Below are positions 34,928-44,459 of a DNA stretch of 64,000 bases, in pieces; position 1 is the stretch's first letter, and each line of letters opens with the position of its first letter. The stretch covers positions 1,674,001 through 1,738,000 of the forward strand of contig JAPNXP010000014.1 of the NCBI GenBank assembly GCA_028753945.1, given 5' to 3'. The DNA comes from Hexactinellida sp. DTS-2022. Lineage: Eukaryota > Porifera > Hexactinellida. The position numbers were made by a program, and so were the translations under genes. The notes beneath the pieces are model-generated. The model was not told the DNA's origin. It was given only the letters and a program-made list of their open reading frames with translations, and ran no database searches.

Positions 34928-35680
34928 GACCTATGCACCAACTTTGTGAAACTGGACCATGGATTAAAGGAAGGCTAATGATTAATAGGTTATTTATCGT
35001 TATCTAAATAACTAGTAGTGATAGACCTCATAAATGTTCTATAACTATATAGGAACATGATATGAAGGTATACATAGCACCCTTCAGAATTGAGCTATGT
35101 CATCATTTGATTACGTAAATAATTAGACTTAATTCCTTATGAGGTAATACACTCATTATCTCAAAGATTATTGTAGTTAGGCATATATAATGTATTATCA
35201 ATGAATAGGAAGTTACCTATTTCGGATAGATCAGCACTAGCCTAGTTTACATAAAATAGATAGTTTTTGAGTTATTGCTCATTTTAGGAAATATTCATTT
35301 CCTTGGCAACCGAGGAATGTGTCAACATTCCGTTTATAATTTCGATATATTTCATCTAACTAGTTATGGGCATCATCATGTTCCAATTTTGAACATGTAT
35401 AACGCGTTTAACTATGTTAAAAGCAGGCTATAAAATAACGATATTACCCACCAAAAATAGCAATTACGTAATCAAATGATGACATAGCTCAATTCTGAAG
35501 GGTGCTATGTATACCTTCATATCATGTTCCTATATAGTTATAGAACATTTATGAGGTCTATCACTACTAGTTATTTAGATAACGATAAATAACCTATTAA
35601 TCATTAGCCTTCCTTTAATCCATGGTCCAGTTTCACAAAGTTGGTGCATAGGCCTTATATAACGTAGGTCACGGTTAAAT

Positions 35681-36230
35681 CTAATTCCATTGTTTTAACT
35701 TGTAATAATTATATTGATTTAACTTGTTAAATCCTACTCTATTGATTCAACTTGCGATAATTAAATTGATTCAACTTATAAATTCCAGCTGGCTTCTATT
35801 TAAATGTAGTATTACTATACAATGGATTAAATAAAATATAATAATATAAGGAATTTGTTGACTAAACTCAAATCACCGTGGATAACATTGCTAAAATAAC
35901 TAACTAATAATATAATTTATTATCAATACATAATGAATGAATGGCATTAAACTCTCGATGGTTTATGATAGAAACAAACTTCAAATTTATCAACCGTTCC
36001 TTGTGACTCGGACCAAATAATAAATGCTTCTTCACACCTTGGGCGTTGATGACTTGGCCAAAAAAAATCCAAAATTGCAGCCTGCGCCGACAGCATGTTC
36101 CTTTGGAGGCACTATCAATAAACAACCAACAAAATGTAGTGCCACCAAAGGAACATGCGTCGGCACAGGCTGCAATTTTGGATTTTTTCTATTATTACTT
36201 TCTTATTCATTGATAAATGCTTATAGTTAA
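35681..36230 (-). repeat. Hairpin-array repeat continues after nested insertion
   Basis: Resumes the reverse array: CTAATTCCATTGTTTTAACT, CCAGCTGGCTTCTATTTAAA, the short tail CACCTTGGGCGTTGATGACT and hairpin 15. Confidence 0.88.
36067..36184 (-). repeat. Array hairpin 15 (reverse)
   Basis: Arms AATCCAAAATTGCAGCCTG and CAGGCTGCAATTTTGGATT, short-tail type. Array similarity ends about 36190. Confidence 0.9.
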
Positions 36231-36249
36231 ATTCATATTCTAAATAATC

Positions 36250-36765
36250 CGTCGACGAAATGTCCGTCAATAATTGTCCTGTTTTGACAAAAAGTGTCCG
36301 GCTAAAAAAACTGTCCGGCCAAACAGTTTTTGTCACATTTATCAAAAAAAATTGCCTACAAAAACTTAATATTTTTCTTATATTTTTCAGCATATTACGC
36401 AAGAAAGAGAATCTGTGATAATACAGTAAATACGTATACTAGAAAATGACAAGTGAGAATCTAACTTTGTTTTAACTCCTCTAATAATCTAATACAGTAT
36501 AACCTTGATCATCCGAACTCTTTGGGATTACTCAAAACAAGTTGGGATAATTAGGATAAACACATTGTATTAAATTAACCAAGGGTTCCCGGATAATCGA
36601 AAAATCCGGATATTCAGGATTGTATTTAGTGTTTGACAAAAACTGTCCGACCGGACACTTTTTGTCAAAACAACGTTTTTTGCTAAATTTGACAAAAACT
36701 GTCCGGCCGGACAGTTTTTGTAGCCGGACACTTTTTGTCAAAACAGTCCGTTTACCATCTATTAC
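36250..36765. mobile_element. MULE-like MITE with GTCCGGC-repeat ends
   Basis: Inverted arms: TGTTTTGACAAAAAGTGTCC, GGCTAAAAAAACTGTCCGGC on the left; GCCGGACAGTTTTTGTAGCC, GGACACTTTTTGTCAAAACA on the right. The outermost right segment, read inward, is GGTAAACGGACTG, close to the GGTAACGGAC start of the intact MULE. It contains the pogo-type MITE at 36495-36622. No duplication identified. Confidence 0.6.
36495..36622. mobile_element. pogo/Tigger-type MITE
   Basis: CAGTATAACCTTGATCATCC at the left, GGATATTCAGGATTG at the right, TA on both sides; 128 bp. Confidence 0.6.
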
Positions 36766-37250
36766 TTATCTAGTTTAGTTTCTGTAGATTGATAAGAATA
36801 CTTGGATAAATATTTAAGTCCTTCTTTAATACATACAGGCCAGATATAAGTTTGAAATGTGTTTAATTGAGTGTAAGGTTACTAATATAGATAATTAATT
36901 GGGTCAACTTTCCTCGGACCTATTCAAAGTCCACTGTATTATAATTTAGATATTGATTGCTTGTCTATACTTTGTAATGTGACTTGTCTCAAACTGTCTA
37001 AATAATACTATTATCTGGAAATTTGTTAATTAAATATGCTGACTGGCTCTCAGTTAAGTTTACCGTAGTTACTCAAATAGCAGTCGGATTGATTATTTAT
37101 TATTGGATTAATAGTTTGTCCGTCCGCGTAAAAATTTAATACAGGGAGCATCATTTAGGACTATCAAATTATGACGCTAAAATCTATTAAAAATTTCTTA
37201 TTTACATATGTAATTTTTGACCACATACCATTTAGACTGGAATATTTGAT
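36766..37250. other. Upstream region of the TIP30-like gene
   Basis: AT-rich, no repeat recognised. A possible splice acceptor (CATACCATTTAG, ending at about 37232) lies just before the start codon, so a 5' UTR intron is possible. No convincing TATA box can be singled out. Confidence 0.4.
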
Positions 37251-39035
37251 ATGGCTGAATCAGATATACCAACAGTTGACATTCTTATGAAGCAAGAGTC
37301 ATTGGATAACGATGTTGAACCTAAGTCAAAGCCTAGAGTTGAACAATCACCAGCTGCATCAACTGGTAACATTAGTGTAGTAGTGATAGGCGCGACAGGT
37401 GTGACCGGCAGGTATGTGGTGGCAGAGCTGCTGCTCTGTCCTGAGATAGCCAATGTGCGGGTAGTGACGCGTAGGAAGTACGAGGTTCCGCGGGAATACG
37501 CTAACTCTGTGATAGTGTCAAATGCTGCAAAAGAAGGGAAGCTAGTGGAGCATATCGTGGATTTGGAGACAGTGAGTGGTGAGGAGCTGAAAACTATCTT
37601 CGAAGGAGTACACACATTCTTCAACTGTTTGGGCTCTACCAGAAGTAAGGCGGGATCTAAAGAACGGTTTATCCAGATAGATATGGAAATACCAGTTCAA
37701 TTTGCACAAACAGCCAAAGAGCAGGGAGTGAAGCACACCAGTCTGCTAACATCTGCTAGAGCTAATGAAAAGTCCGTCATGTTTTATTTCAAAGTGAAAG
37801 GTCTAATTGAGAATGCTTTCCGTAATCTTGAATTCCCAGCTCTTTCCATATTCAGACCGGGTCTGTTGGGCCGTAAAGAGCAGATGAAGTTTGGTGAGAA
37901 AATGTTCAGCCTGTTTCAAATCCCTCTCCAGACAGATGATTTAGCTCGTGCTATGGTACAGGACTGTTTGAATATTATCAGAGGTTTGGATACACATCTC
38001 AACCCACTGTACACTAATCCACAAATAAAAGCTATGAACACTGAACGATTGAAAGAACTACGTTCACTCACCAACCCTTATCTTGAGAATCCTGAATATA
38101 ACGAAGATGATACTGGAGTGGTACCACCTGTTGTGATGGAATACTCACAAGAGCGGAATGAATCAGGCAGTATTAAAGCAACTAGAGATAATCCTATTGA
38201 CTCTGTAACAACTGGTGAAAGTAACAGTTCTGAGAAACCTATAGGTGATTTCATCCCTGCTGCTTGTAATGATGTTCCAATTTTAGCTGAAAATACCAAT
38301 ATTGATGGAATTGATTCTGGGTTGAATAAATCTGTTGAGGTGGAATCTATCGCTGTGAAACCAGATATTGTAGAAGAGGAAATTGGTACTACTGTTGAAG
38401 TTATCACAATCACAGATCCAGAAAAGGTTACTGAACCTATAATTCGTACTATTACAGAGTCTATTGAACCTACTACAGATACCACAGAGCCTATTTCACA
38501 GGCTACTGAACATATTACAAAGTCTACTATAATTATAGAGACTACTGAACCCATTATACAGAGTAATGAATCTACTACATATTTTTTTGAGCCTAGTATA
38601 GAGCCTATCCCATTGCCTACTGCACCTATTTCTGAAACTACTGAACCATGTACATATACTATTGAACCTATGATACAGACTCCTGAGTCTAATTCAGAAA
38701 CTGGAAAAGTGAAAGATACAGTTACAAACGACTCCTTTTTTGCGCCAAATAAGTCAATTCATTCTGATCCTGACATAACTCCCACACCAATGTCACCTGG
38801 TTCTATCCAGGCTCTAGAGCAGGGTATATCCCCGAGCAGTGACAGGCTACAGCCAGAGGATGTAACTCTACCGGAATGTGACATTTCTAAAGATCCTAAC
38901 TTCTCTGCTGGAGACACGGACGTGACCAGTCCTTCAACTAAACCGGACACAACAAATTCTTCATTTCAGACAGCTAACAGCTCTGACGCTAGTGACCCGA
39001 TCACTCCTCAAGCCCCAGATACTAACAGCCCTTAG
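37251..39035 (+). CDS. HTATIP2: TIP30/HTATIP2-like reductase with long acidic Thr-rich tail
   Basis: 594-aa open frame. Residues 1-40 are a low-complexity leader. Residues 42-250 match atypical SDR proteins of the HTATIP2 (TIP30/CC3) family: nucleotide-binding GATGVTG (47-53), NCLGSTRSKAG (126-136), LLTSA with S169, YFKVKG with Y180 and K184 as the Y-x3-K pair, and IFRPG (201-205). The family binds NADPH and has been linked to nuclear transport, transcription and growth control. The family domain is about 240 aa. Here another ~330 residues follow, rich in Thr, Glu, Pro and Ser, with repeated TEPI/IEPT-type motifs around residues 395-480. That part looks disordered or mucin-like, and I know of no such tail in vertebrate TIP30. 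It is the only clearly intact host gene in the window. The stop codon overlaps a strong splice donor, so the true C-terminus may differ. Confidence 0.85.
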   Translation: MAESDIPTVDILMKQESLDNDVEPKSKPRVEQSPAASTGNISVVVIGATGVTGRYVVAELLLCPEIANVRVVTRRKYEVPREYANSVIVSNAAKEGKLVEHIVDLETVSGEELKTIFEGVHTFFNCLGSTRSKAGSKERFIQIDMEIPVQFAQTAKEQGVKHTSLLTSARANEKSVMFYFKVKGLIENAFRNLEFPALSIFRPGLLGRKEQMKFGEKMFSLFQIPLQTDDLARAMVQDCLNIIRGLDTHLNPLYTNPQIKAMNTERLKELRSLTNPYLENPEYNEDDTGVVPPVVMEYSQERNESGSIKATRDNPIDSVTTGESNSSEKPIGDFIPAACNDVPILAENTNIDGIDSGLNKSVEVESIAVKPDIVEEEIGTTVEVITITDPEKVTEPIIRTITESIEPTTDTTEPISQATEHITKSTIIIETTEPIIQSNESTTYFFEPSIEPIPLPTAPISETTEPCTYTIEPMIQTPESNSETGKVKDTVTNDSFFAPNKSIHSDPDITPTPMSPGSIQALEQGISPSSDRLQPEDVTLPECDISKDPNFSAGDTDVTSPSTKPDTTNSSFQTANSSDASDPITPQAPDTNSP

Positions 39036-39040
39036 TAAGT
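39035..39040 (+). promoter_or_regulatory. Splice donor GTAAGT overlapping the stop codon
   Basis: The frame ends CCT TAG at 39030-39035, and the G of TAG begins GTAAGTAT, a consensus 5' splice site. If used, the stop is removed and translation continues in a later exon. If not, the gene ends here. Confidence 0.5.
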
Positions 39041-39397
39041 ATACTTAAATTACTTTCTTTCTTGTAATTCTGATTTAGTGAATTGTTAGTTTAGTTTATT
39101 TCAACAGTAACTCGATATTATAATCATTATCTATACTACGGTTATCTTCCTTGTATTGAAATTGTATTGAAACATTTGAGATCTAATTTACTTTGTTATT
39201 TTGTATGCAAATTACATTATTGTTCACTATTAATATTACTTGCTTACTTATTTTCCTGAGGGGTAGTTATCTGAGTTCTGCTGTTTTGCCTTATACTTTG
39301 GTCACATAAATTATTAAAATAAATTAACATGCAGTAGTTTGGAAAAATGAAATGTTCATAGTAGAACATCACTTTTTATTCACAACAGTATAACTAT
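39036..39397. other. 3' flank of the TIP30-like gene
   Basis: AT-rich, no ORF or repeat recognised. An AATAAA at 39318-39323 could be the polyadenylation signal if the gene ends at 39035. Confidence 0.4.
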
Positions 39398-39410
39398 ATT
39401 GGGTCGTGAC

Positions 39411-39947
39411 CAGAGCTGCACGCGGGCCGAATTTTTGTAACCGCAGCCCGCCCCGCGGCCCGCCATTTAGGTTAAACTGACCCGCAGCCCACACGGCCCG
39501 CGGGCCGATATGAAAAATAGGCCCACGGCCCGCCCCGCAACCGGCCCGCAAATAATCAAGTACCTTGTGTATTCCCTTAAATTTACATAACGAAGTACAT
39601 TGTAAATGCTCGGAAAGCGCAATATACTTCAATGCATACAATCATAGCATGGCCCTGGTTTAATATAATAATGATTTCATTCTAAAGTTTAGACGAACAA
39701 ACAACAAACACATAACAAGGAGTTATGAGCTGAAAATAGTAATTACAGTAAATTGAGGTAAATCGCTAAAGTTTAACAAGATATTGAGTTAATTGGCCAT
39801 TGAACTACTTCACTGTCCTGACCGTTGTTGAGTTAACGTATTGTGCGGGCCTATTGCGGGGTGTTGCGGGCCAACGGCCCGCAATAAAGATTATCGGCCC
39901 GCAAGGCCCGCGGAATTGCGGGCCAGTCCGCCCTGCGTGCAACTCTG
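39411..39947. mobile_element. hAT MITE, CAGAGCTGCACGCGGGCC ends
   Basis: Ends CAGAGCTGCACGCGGGCC and GCCCTGCGTGCAACTCTG; perfect 8-bp duplication GTCGTGAC (39403-39410 and 39948-39955). Arms repeat CGGCCCGC motifs around an AT-rich core. Confidence 0.93.
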
Positions 39948-40320
39948 GTCGTGACCTACGTTATATAAGGCCTATGCACCAACTTTGTGAAACTGGACCA
40001 TGGATTAAAGGAAGGCTATTGATAAATAGGTTATTTATCGTTATCTAAATAACTAGTAGTGATAGACCTCATAAATGTTCTATAACTATATAGGAACATG
40101 GTATCAAGGTATACATAGCACCCTTCAGAATTGAACAATGTCATCATTTGATTACGTAATCGCTATTTTTTGTGGGTATTATCGTGTTTTTATAGTCCGA
40201 TTTTAACATAGTTAGACGCGTTATAAATGTTCAAAATTGGATCAGGAGGATGTCCATAACTAGTTGAATGAAATATATCGAAATTATAAATGGAATGTTG
40301 ACACATTCCTCGGTTGCCAG

Positions 40321-40706
40321 CAGGGTTGTTTGATTTAAATCAAGTGATTTAAATCATTGATTTAAATCAAAAATCTGATTTTAATCAAAGAAGTCTGATT
40401 TAAATCAATAAAGTCGGACTTTTTTGATTTAAATCAAACTTTTTTGATTTAAATCAGATTTTTTTATGTCTATTGTTTTTTGCGAAAAAGAAAGAAATAC
40501 ATTGATAATGAATCAAATTACATTGATAATGAGTCATTAACAATGTAATTAATCTATTAGCCAAATAATATACGCCAGTGTGATATAGATTGCAAAAAAA
40601 ACAATTAAAATCAAAATTCTGATTTAAATCAAAAAAATCTGATTTAAATCAAAAAAATCGGATTTTTTTGATTTTTTTAAAAAAATCATGATTTTTATCA
40701 ACCCTG
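40321..40706. mobile_element. hAT MITE of GATTTAAATCA repeats (copy 1)
   Basis: Ends CAGGGTTGTTTGATTTAAAT and TGATTTTTATCAACCCTG; perfect 8-bp duplication GTTGCCAG (40313-40320 and 40707-40714). Mostly repeats of palindromic TTGATTTAAATCA around a unique core. Confidence 0.93.
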
Positions 40707-41411
40707 GTTGCCAGGGAAATGCAATTTTATTAAAATGAGCCATAACTCAAAAACTATCAATTTTATGTAAACTATGCTAGTATTGATCTATCCGCAATAG
40801 GTAACTTCCTATTCATTGATAGTACATTCTATATGCCTAACTACAATAATCTTTGAGATAATAAGATAATTAGCACTTAATTCCTTATGAGGTAATACAC
40901 TCATTATCTCAAAAATTATTGAAGTTAAGCCTAGAAAATGTAGCTCAATTCTGAAGGGTGCTATGTATACCTTGATACCATGTTGCTATATAGTTATAGA
41001 ACATCTATGAGGTCTATCACTACTAGTTATTTAGATAACGATGAATAACCTATTTATCAATAGCCTTCCTTTAGTCCATGGTCCAGTTTCACAAAGTTGG
41101 TGCATAGGCCTTATATAACGTAGGTCACGATTGGGTGTATTAATTGAGACTAATTTGAGAGTAGAAATCGAGTTTATTTGCTTGCTAATAGGCGAACTTG
41201 CTGTCGAATCCCGGAAGTTTCGTCCCCGGGAATATATAATTTATTTAGAGAGTAGATATGGTTTAATTAATGAAATAGGCATATGAGGAATAATACAGTA
41301 TTCAAAACTCAAAATTATATGCGGTTCCCCTAAGATAAGTTGTTATATCCCGGTTTCCATAATCTCCAACAAGTAACTGTATACGCTTATCTCGTTGAAT
41401 CGACTTTATAG

Positions 41412-41788
41412 CAGGGTTGATAAAAATCATGATTTTTTTAAAAAAATCAAAAAAATCCGATTTTTTTGATTTAAATCAGAGTTTTTGATTTTAATTGTTT
41501 TTTTGCAATCTATATCACACTGGCGTATATTATTTGGCTAATAGATTAACTACATTGATAATGACTCATTATCATTGTAATTTGACTCATTATCAATGTA
41601 TTTCTTTTCTTTTCACACAAAAACAATAGACTTAAAAAATCTGATTTAAATCAAAAAAGTCTGATTTAAATCAAAAAAATCCGATTTTTTGATTTAAATC
41701 AGACTTTTTTGATTTAAATCAGATTTTTGATTTAAATCATGATTTAAATCAATGATTTAAATCACTTGATTTAAATCAAACAACCCTG
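41412..41788. mobile_element. hAT MITE of GATTTAAATCA repeats (copy 2, inverted)
   Basis: Ends CAGGGTTGATAAAAATCATG and ATTTAAATCAAACAACCCTG; perfect 8-bp duplication CTTTATAG (41404-41411 and 41789-41796). Inverted relative to the copy at 40321-40706 and only 0.7 kb away. Confidence 0.93.
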
Positions 41789-41984
41789 CTTTATAGTACC
41801 ATCGTACTACCAGACTCCCACTTTATCAGTTTGGCTTCTTGTATTGATTGTTCTCGTTGCAAGAATTTGAAAAGCTTTGACACGCTTGGGTGCGAACAAC
41901 CAAGACTAGAATTAAATACATTGTGCCACCCCTCAACAACATTATTAGTTCGTGGTAGTTGTTTGTTTCATTATTCTGATTGCA

Positions 41985-42130
41985 GATTTACCAGAATCTG
42001 CTCTACATGTTTGATGTTGCTACTTATTTTGAAGATACGTATATTGGTAAACGACTTCCTAATAACAGTAGAAGGATCCCACCCTTTCCTATCAGAATCT
42101 GGAACATGTATAAAAGGGTTTCATTTCCTC
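41985..42130 (+). pseudogene. MULE transposase fragment
   Basis: VATYFEDTYIGKRLPNNSRR then IPPFPIRIWNMYKR, nearly the same as AQYFEANYIGK... and IPPFPIRIWNMFTR at residues 343-374 of the intact transposase. No catalytic motif remains. Confidence 0.85.
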
Positions 42131-42930
42131 TCGTATGCATACGAGCTTTACACGTCCTCCGCTTTTCACATACCCAATGTTGTACACACGAAACCTTGGA
42201 AAGTAGCTTTATCTTTACCCCTTATACTTTTAACCAATTCAATTTTGAGAGGAGCAGCGGCCATCACAATGTTAAGTTTTGAGAAGATAATTCATGGATT
42301 CTTTTTGAAATTACTGAAACACTATCTTATTCTAAATATATGCATCCTTATATACTATTTATTTTTGCCAAGACAGTGGTCAGGAAGTTTACCTTTCACA
42401 CCCACAATACACGGGCGTCGCACGGCTCTGAAAAATCTCCGGCCAAAACCGGACCGTCCTATATAATATAGTAGAATAAATGAAAACTGGTCCGGCCATG
42501 GCCGGACCAGCCGGACCGCGTGCTACACCGATGCAATATGACTAGTGTAAATCAAATACATCTATTATTTGCAAGACTAGTTTAGTTTCACTAAGTATAA
42601 TGGGTTTTTTAGTGGTATCATACTATTTAACTTAATATAATAACATATGTCCAAAAGAATACGAATTTTCCTGGGAAGAATATTTCGGGGGACGAAACTT
42701 CCGTTACCCCTTGCTGTAGAGGACAGAATAAAACATTAAATGCTCGCTTGCGGGCTAAAAATAAGTTGCTAATAGAGCAATATAATTAATGGTATTAGAG
42801 CAATTGTTATTTAATATATAATTATTTTATGTTTGTTGTAAAATATATTTATTAAATCATTCTAATATACTATTTAAACTCTTAAGCGAAATGAATGCAT
42901 GACAGGGGTTAATTATTGTAGACCCGGACA

Positions 42931-43144
42931 AATTGAAAAAGGTTTACTTGTGTGCTAAGCATTTTGATGTTCAGGATTTAATCGACACACATAAGTTTCT
43001 AGATATTGATAGCACATATAAAACACGACGTATCTGGCTAGATTGAAGAAAGGAGCAATTCCTAAATTTCTTCCAGATTGCCCTAAGTACTTGAATGACA
43101 ACTCGATCAATAGGGACAAAAAGGAAACCGAATTACACTTTCAG
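42931..43144 (+). pseudogene. Second half of a THAP finger, frameshifted
   Basis: Reads DKLKKVYLCAKHFDVQDLID (the Cys-x2-His half of a THAP finger), then, after a stop and a frame change near 43040, LKKGAIPKFLPDCPKYLNDN. It ends in a GTAATT donor-like site at 43145. It probably belongs to the plus-strand P-type transposase whose body is at 48240-51990; the first THAP exon was not found. Confidence 0.7.
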
Positions 43145-43181
43145 GTAATTATATTGATTCCTAATATCCTATTAATTTTTT

Positions 43182-43209
43182 ACTGTGCCAAATACTGTAG
43201 TGGGCCAGT
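43182..43209. repeat. Worn single copy of the GGCACAGT palindrome
   Basis: ACTGTGCCAAATACTGTAGTGGGCCAGT: the shoulders match the 35-bp palindrome but the centre is degraded. It is outside any hairpin-array sequence. Confidence 0.55.
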
Positions 43210-43263
43210 GTTTAATTCTTATTTTACTTTGTATTTATACATTTCTAGTTCATCGATCTAAGT

Positions 43264-43881
43264 CAAGGGTGCTCAAACGGTGGCCCGCGAGACCATTCGC
43301 AGTGGCTCGCGCAGAGGCGTGCTGGGTCCAAGGGGCCCAGGCGGGATTATCTTCCAAAAGGGCCCGAAATTTTTTCGTGGGCCCGTAGGGCCCACGGTAA
43401 GCAACTTTCCGGGTGGTCCGGGCGGGATTCCCGCCTGCAATGTATGGCCAGCACGCCCCTGGGCCCGCGGATAATTCGCTTCCTTGCATTTATATATACT
43501 CTACAAATGCATCAATGTTCCTAGTATGAATACAGTATTTGGTAACTATAGTTTGGTAGATTTTTATGCAATGTTATTCTACTATGAACAGTACATAGTA
43601 TACCCCAAATCTAGGTTTAGTACTATTGTCCACTTGCTAGAAAACAAGCTGAGTTCAAAAGAGACATCAAATTATTCGAATCCATTCAAAAGATTATAAT
43701 TTAATTTTAAGTCAATAACTTGAATTTACAAGTAGAATCCATTGTTAATGCAATATGAGGTCAAATAGTATAGCTGGAAAATTGATTAAACTAAAGCCAG
43801 TGGCGATCTATGATTTGTGGCCCGTAAGGCGGAGCCTAATTTTTAAAGTGGCCCGTAGATTTAAAAGTTTGAGCACCCCTG
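43264..43881. mobile_element. hAT MITE, CAAGGGTGCTCAAAC ends
   Basis: Ends CAAGGGTGCTCAAACGGTGG and GTTTGAGCACCCCTG; perfect 8-bp duplication ATCTAAGT (43256-43263 and 43882-43889). Subterminal GGCCCG motifs. Confidence 0.9.
43312..43461. mobile_element. hAT MITE nested in the previous one
   Basis: Ends CAGAGGCGTGCTGG and CCAGCACGCCCCTG; 8-bp duplication GGCTCGCG / GGCCCGCG (one mismatch). Same family as 3428-3600. Confidence 0.85.
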
Positions 43882-44459
43882 ATCTAAGTAATGAGTTCTT
43901 TGAAGCAGAACAAAAGAAGTTTTTCAGTACACAATTTTGATGACCTTACACTATCGCATCCGATTACAGTCCAAAATTATTTATCTATTGACGAATCTCT
44001 ACATGTCATATCTTATCATAATGAAACACCAGTTAGTCTTCAATTTAATACAATTAATGATATTCGTCAGATAGGTAGTTTGATAGATTAATTGACAGAT
44101 TACAATGCTGATAGAGTTGTTATCGGTTAGTATTTATGAATTAGTTTTGGGAAATACAGTAAACTCCGCTTAATAGTCAGTATTTTGTCACTTGTCCGAA
44201 TCGTTTTTCAGTATGTTGTCACTTGTCCGAATCGTTTTTCAGTATACTGTCACTTGTCCGAGAATGTACTGATGTTTTTTATATGGGATTGATTTAAAAA
44301 TGTATGTAATTTTGGAACAATTGTCCGTACTTGTATTTAATAAATTGATTACGTATTTTAAATTAACATGCATAGGTAAAACAAGGAAAATAGAATCAGA
44401 GAAAACGAAGGAAATGAAGTAGGTGTATCCCGTGTATTGAGTATGATTAATTGTATATC

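Larger units (their letters stand above)
30420..35673. mobile_element. P-type non-autonomous element, heavily nested
   Basis: Ends CGTGACCTACGTTATATAAG and CTTATATAACGTAGGTCACG; perfect 7-bp duplication GTTAAAT (30413-30419 and 35674-35680), and the array sequence AGTGTTAAAT|CTAATTCC reads through. Its own sequence is only about 0.75 kb (mainly 34932-35673): long arms with AAACTGGACCATGGATTAAA and AACTAGTAGTGATAGACCTC. The rest is inserted DNA (30443-34450 and 34455-34927). No transposase. P type is inferred from 7-bp duplications and end similarity to the THAP-bearing elements. Confidence 0.8.
39405..41129. mobile_element. P-type non-autonomous element, second copy
   Basis: Ends CGTGACCTACGTTATATAAG (the left end is split by a hAT insertion after the first six bases) and CTTATATAACGTAGGTCACG. 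Perfect 7-bp duplication ATTGGGT (39398-39404 and 41130-41136). Arms carry AACTGGACCATGGATTAAAG and TAGTAGTGATAGACCTCATA. The core includes GATTACGTAATCGCTATTTT and CCTCGGTTGCCAG. No ORF. About 0.8 kb without the two nested hAT elements. Confidence 0.85.
41208..42710 (+). mobile_element. Decayed MULE, second copy
   Basis: Left end AATCCCGGAAGTTTCGTCC; right end, read inward, GGGGTAACGGAAGTTTCGTCC. Flanking TTGCTGTCGA (41198-41207) and TTGCTGTAGA (42711-42720), a 9-10 bp duplication with one mismatch. It holds a transposase remnant (41985-42130) and a hAT MITE (41412-41788). Terminal repeats are single, not tandem, unlike 7478-9331. The segment 42400-42535 has CCGGACC/GGTCCGG inverted motifs, possibly a further small insertion. 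Confidence 0.78.

Noticed and set aside
38078-38554. 158-aa frame on the minus strand opposite the TIP30-like gene
   Set aside because: Antisense shadow of the Thr/Glu-rich tail; Ser/Val/Ile-rich with no domain.
41831-42466. 211-aa frame in the second MULE
   Set aside because: It is not in the frame of the transposase match (41985-42130) and crosses the degenerate GC-rich tail.
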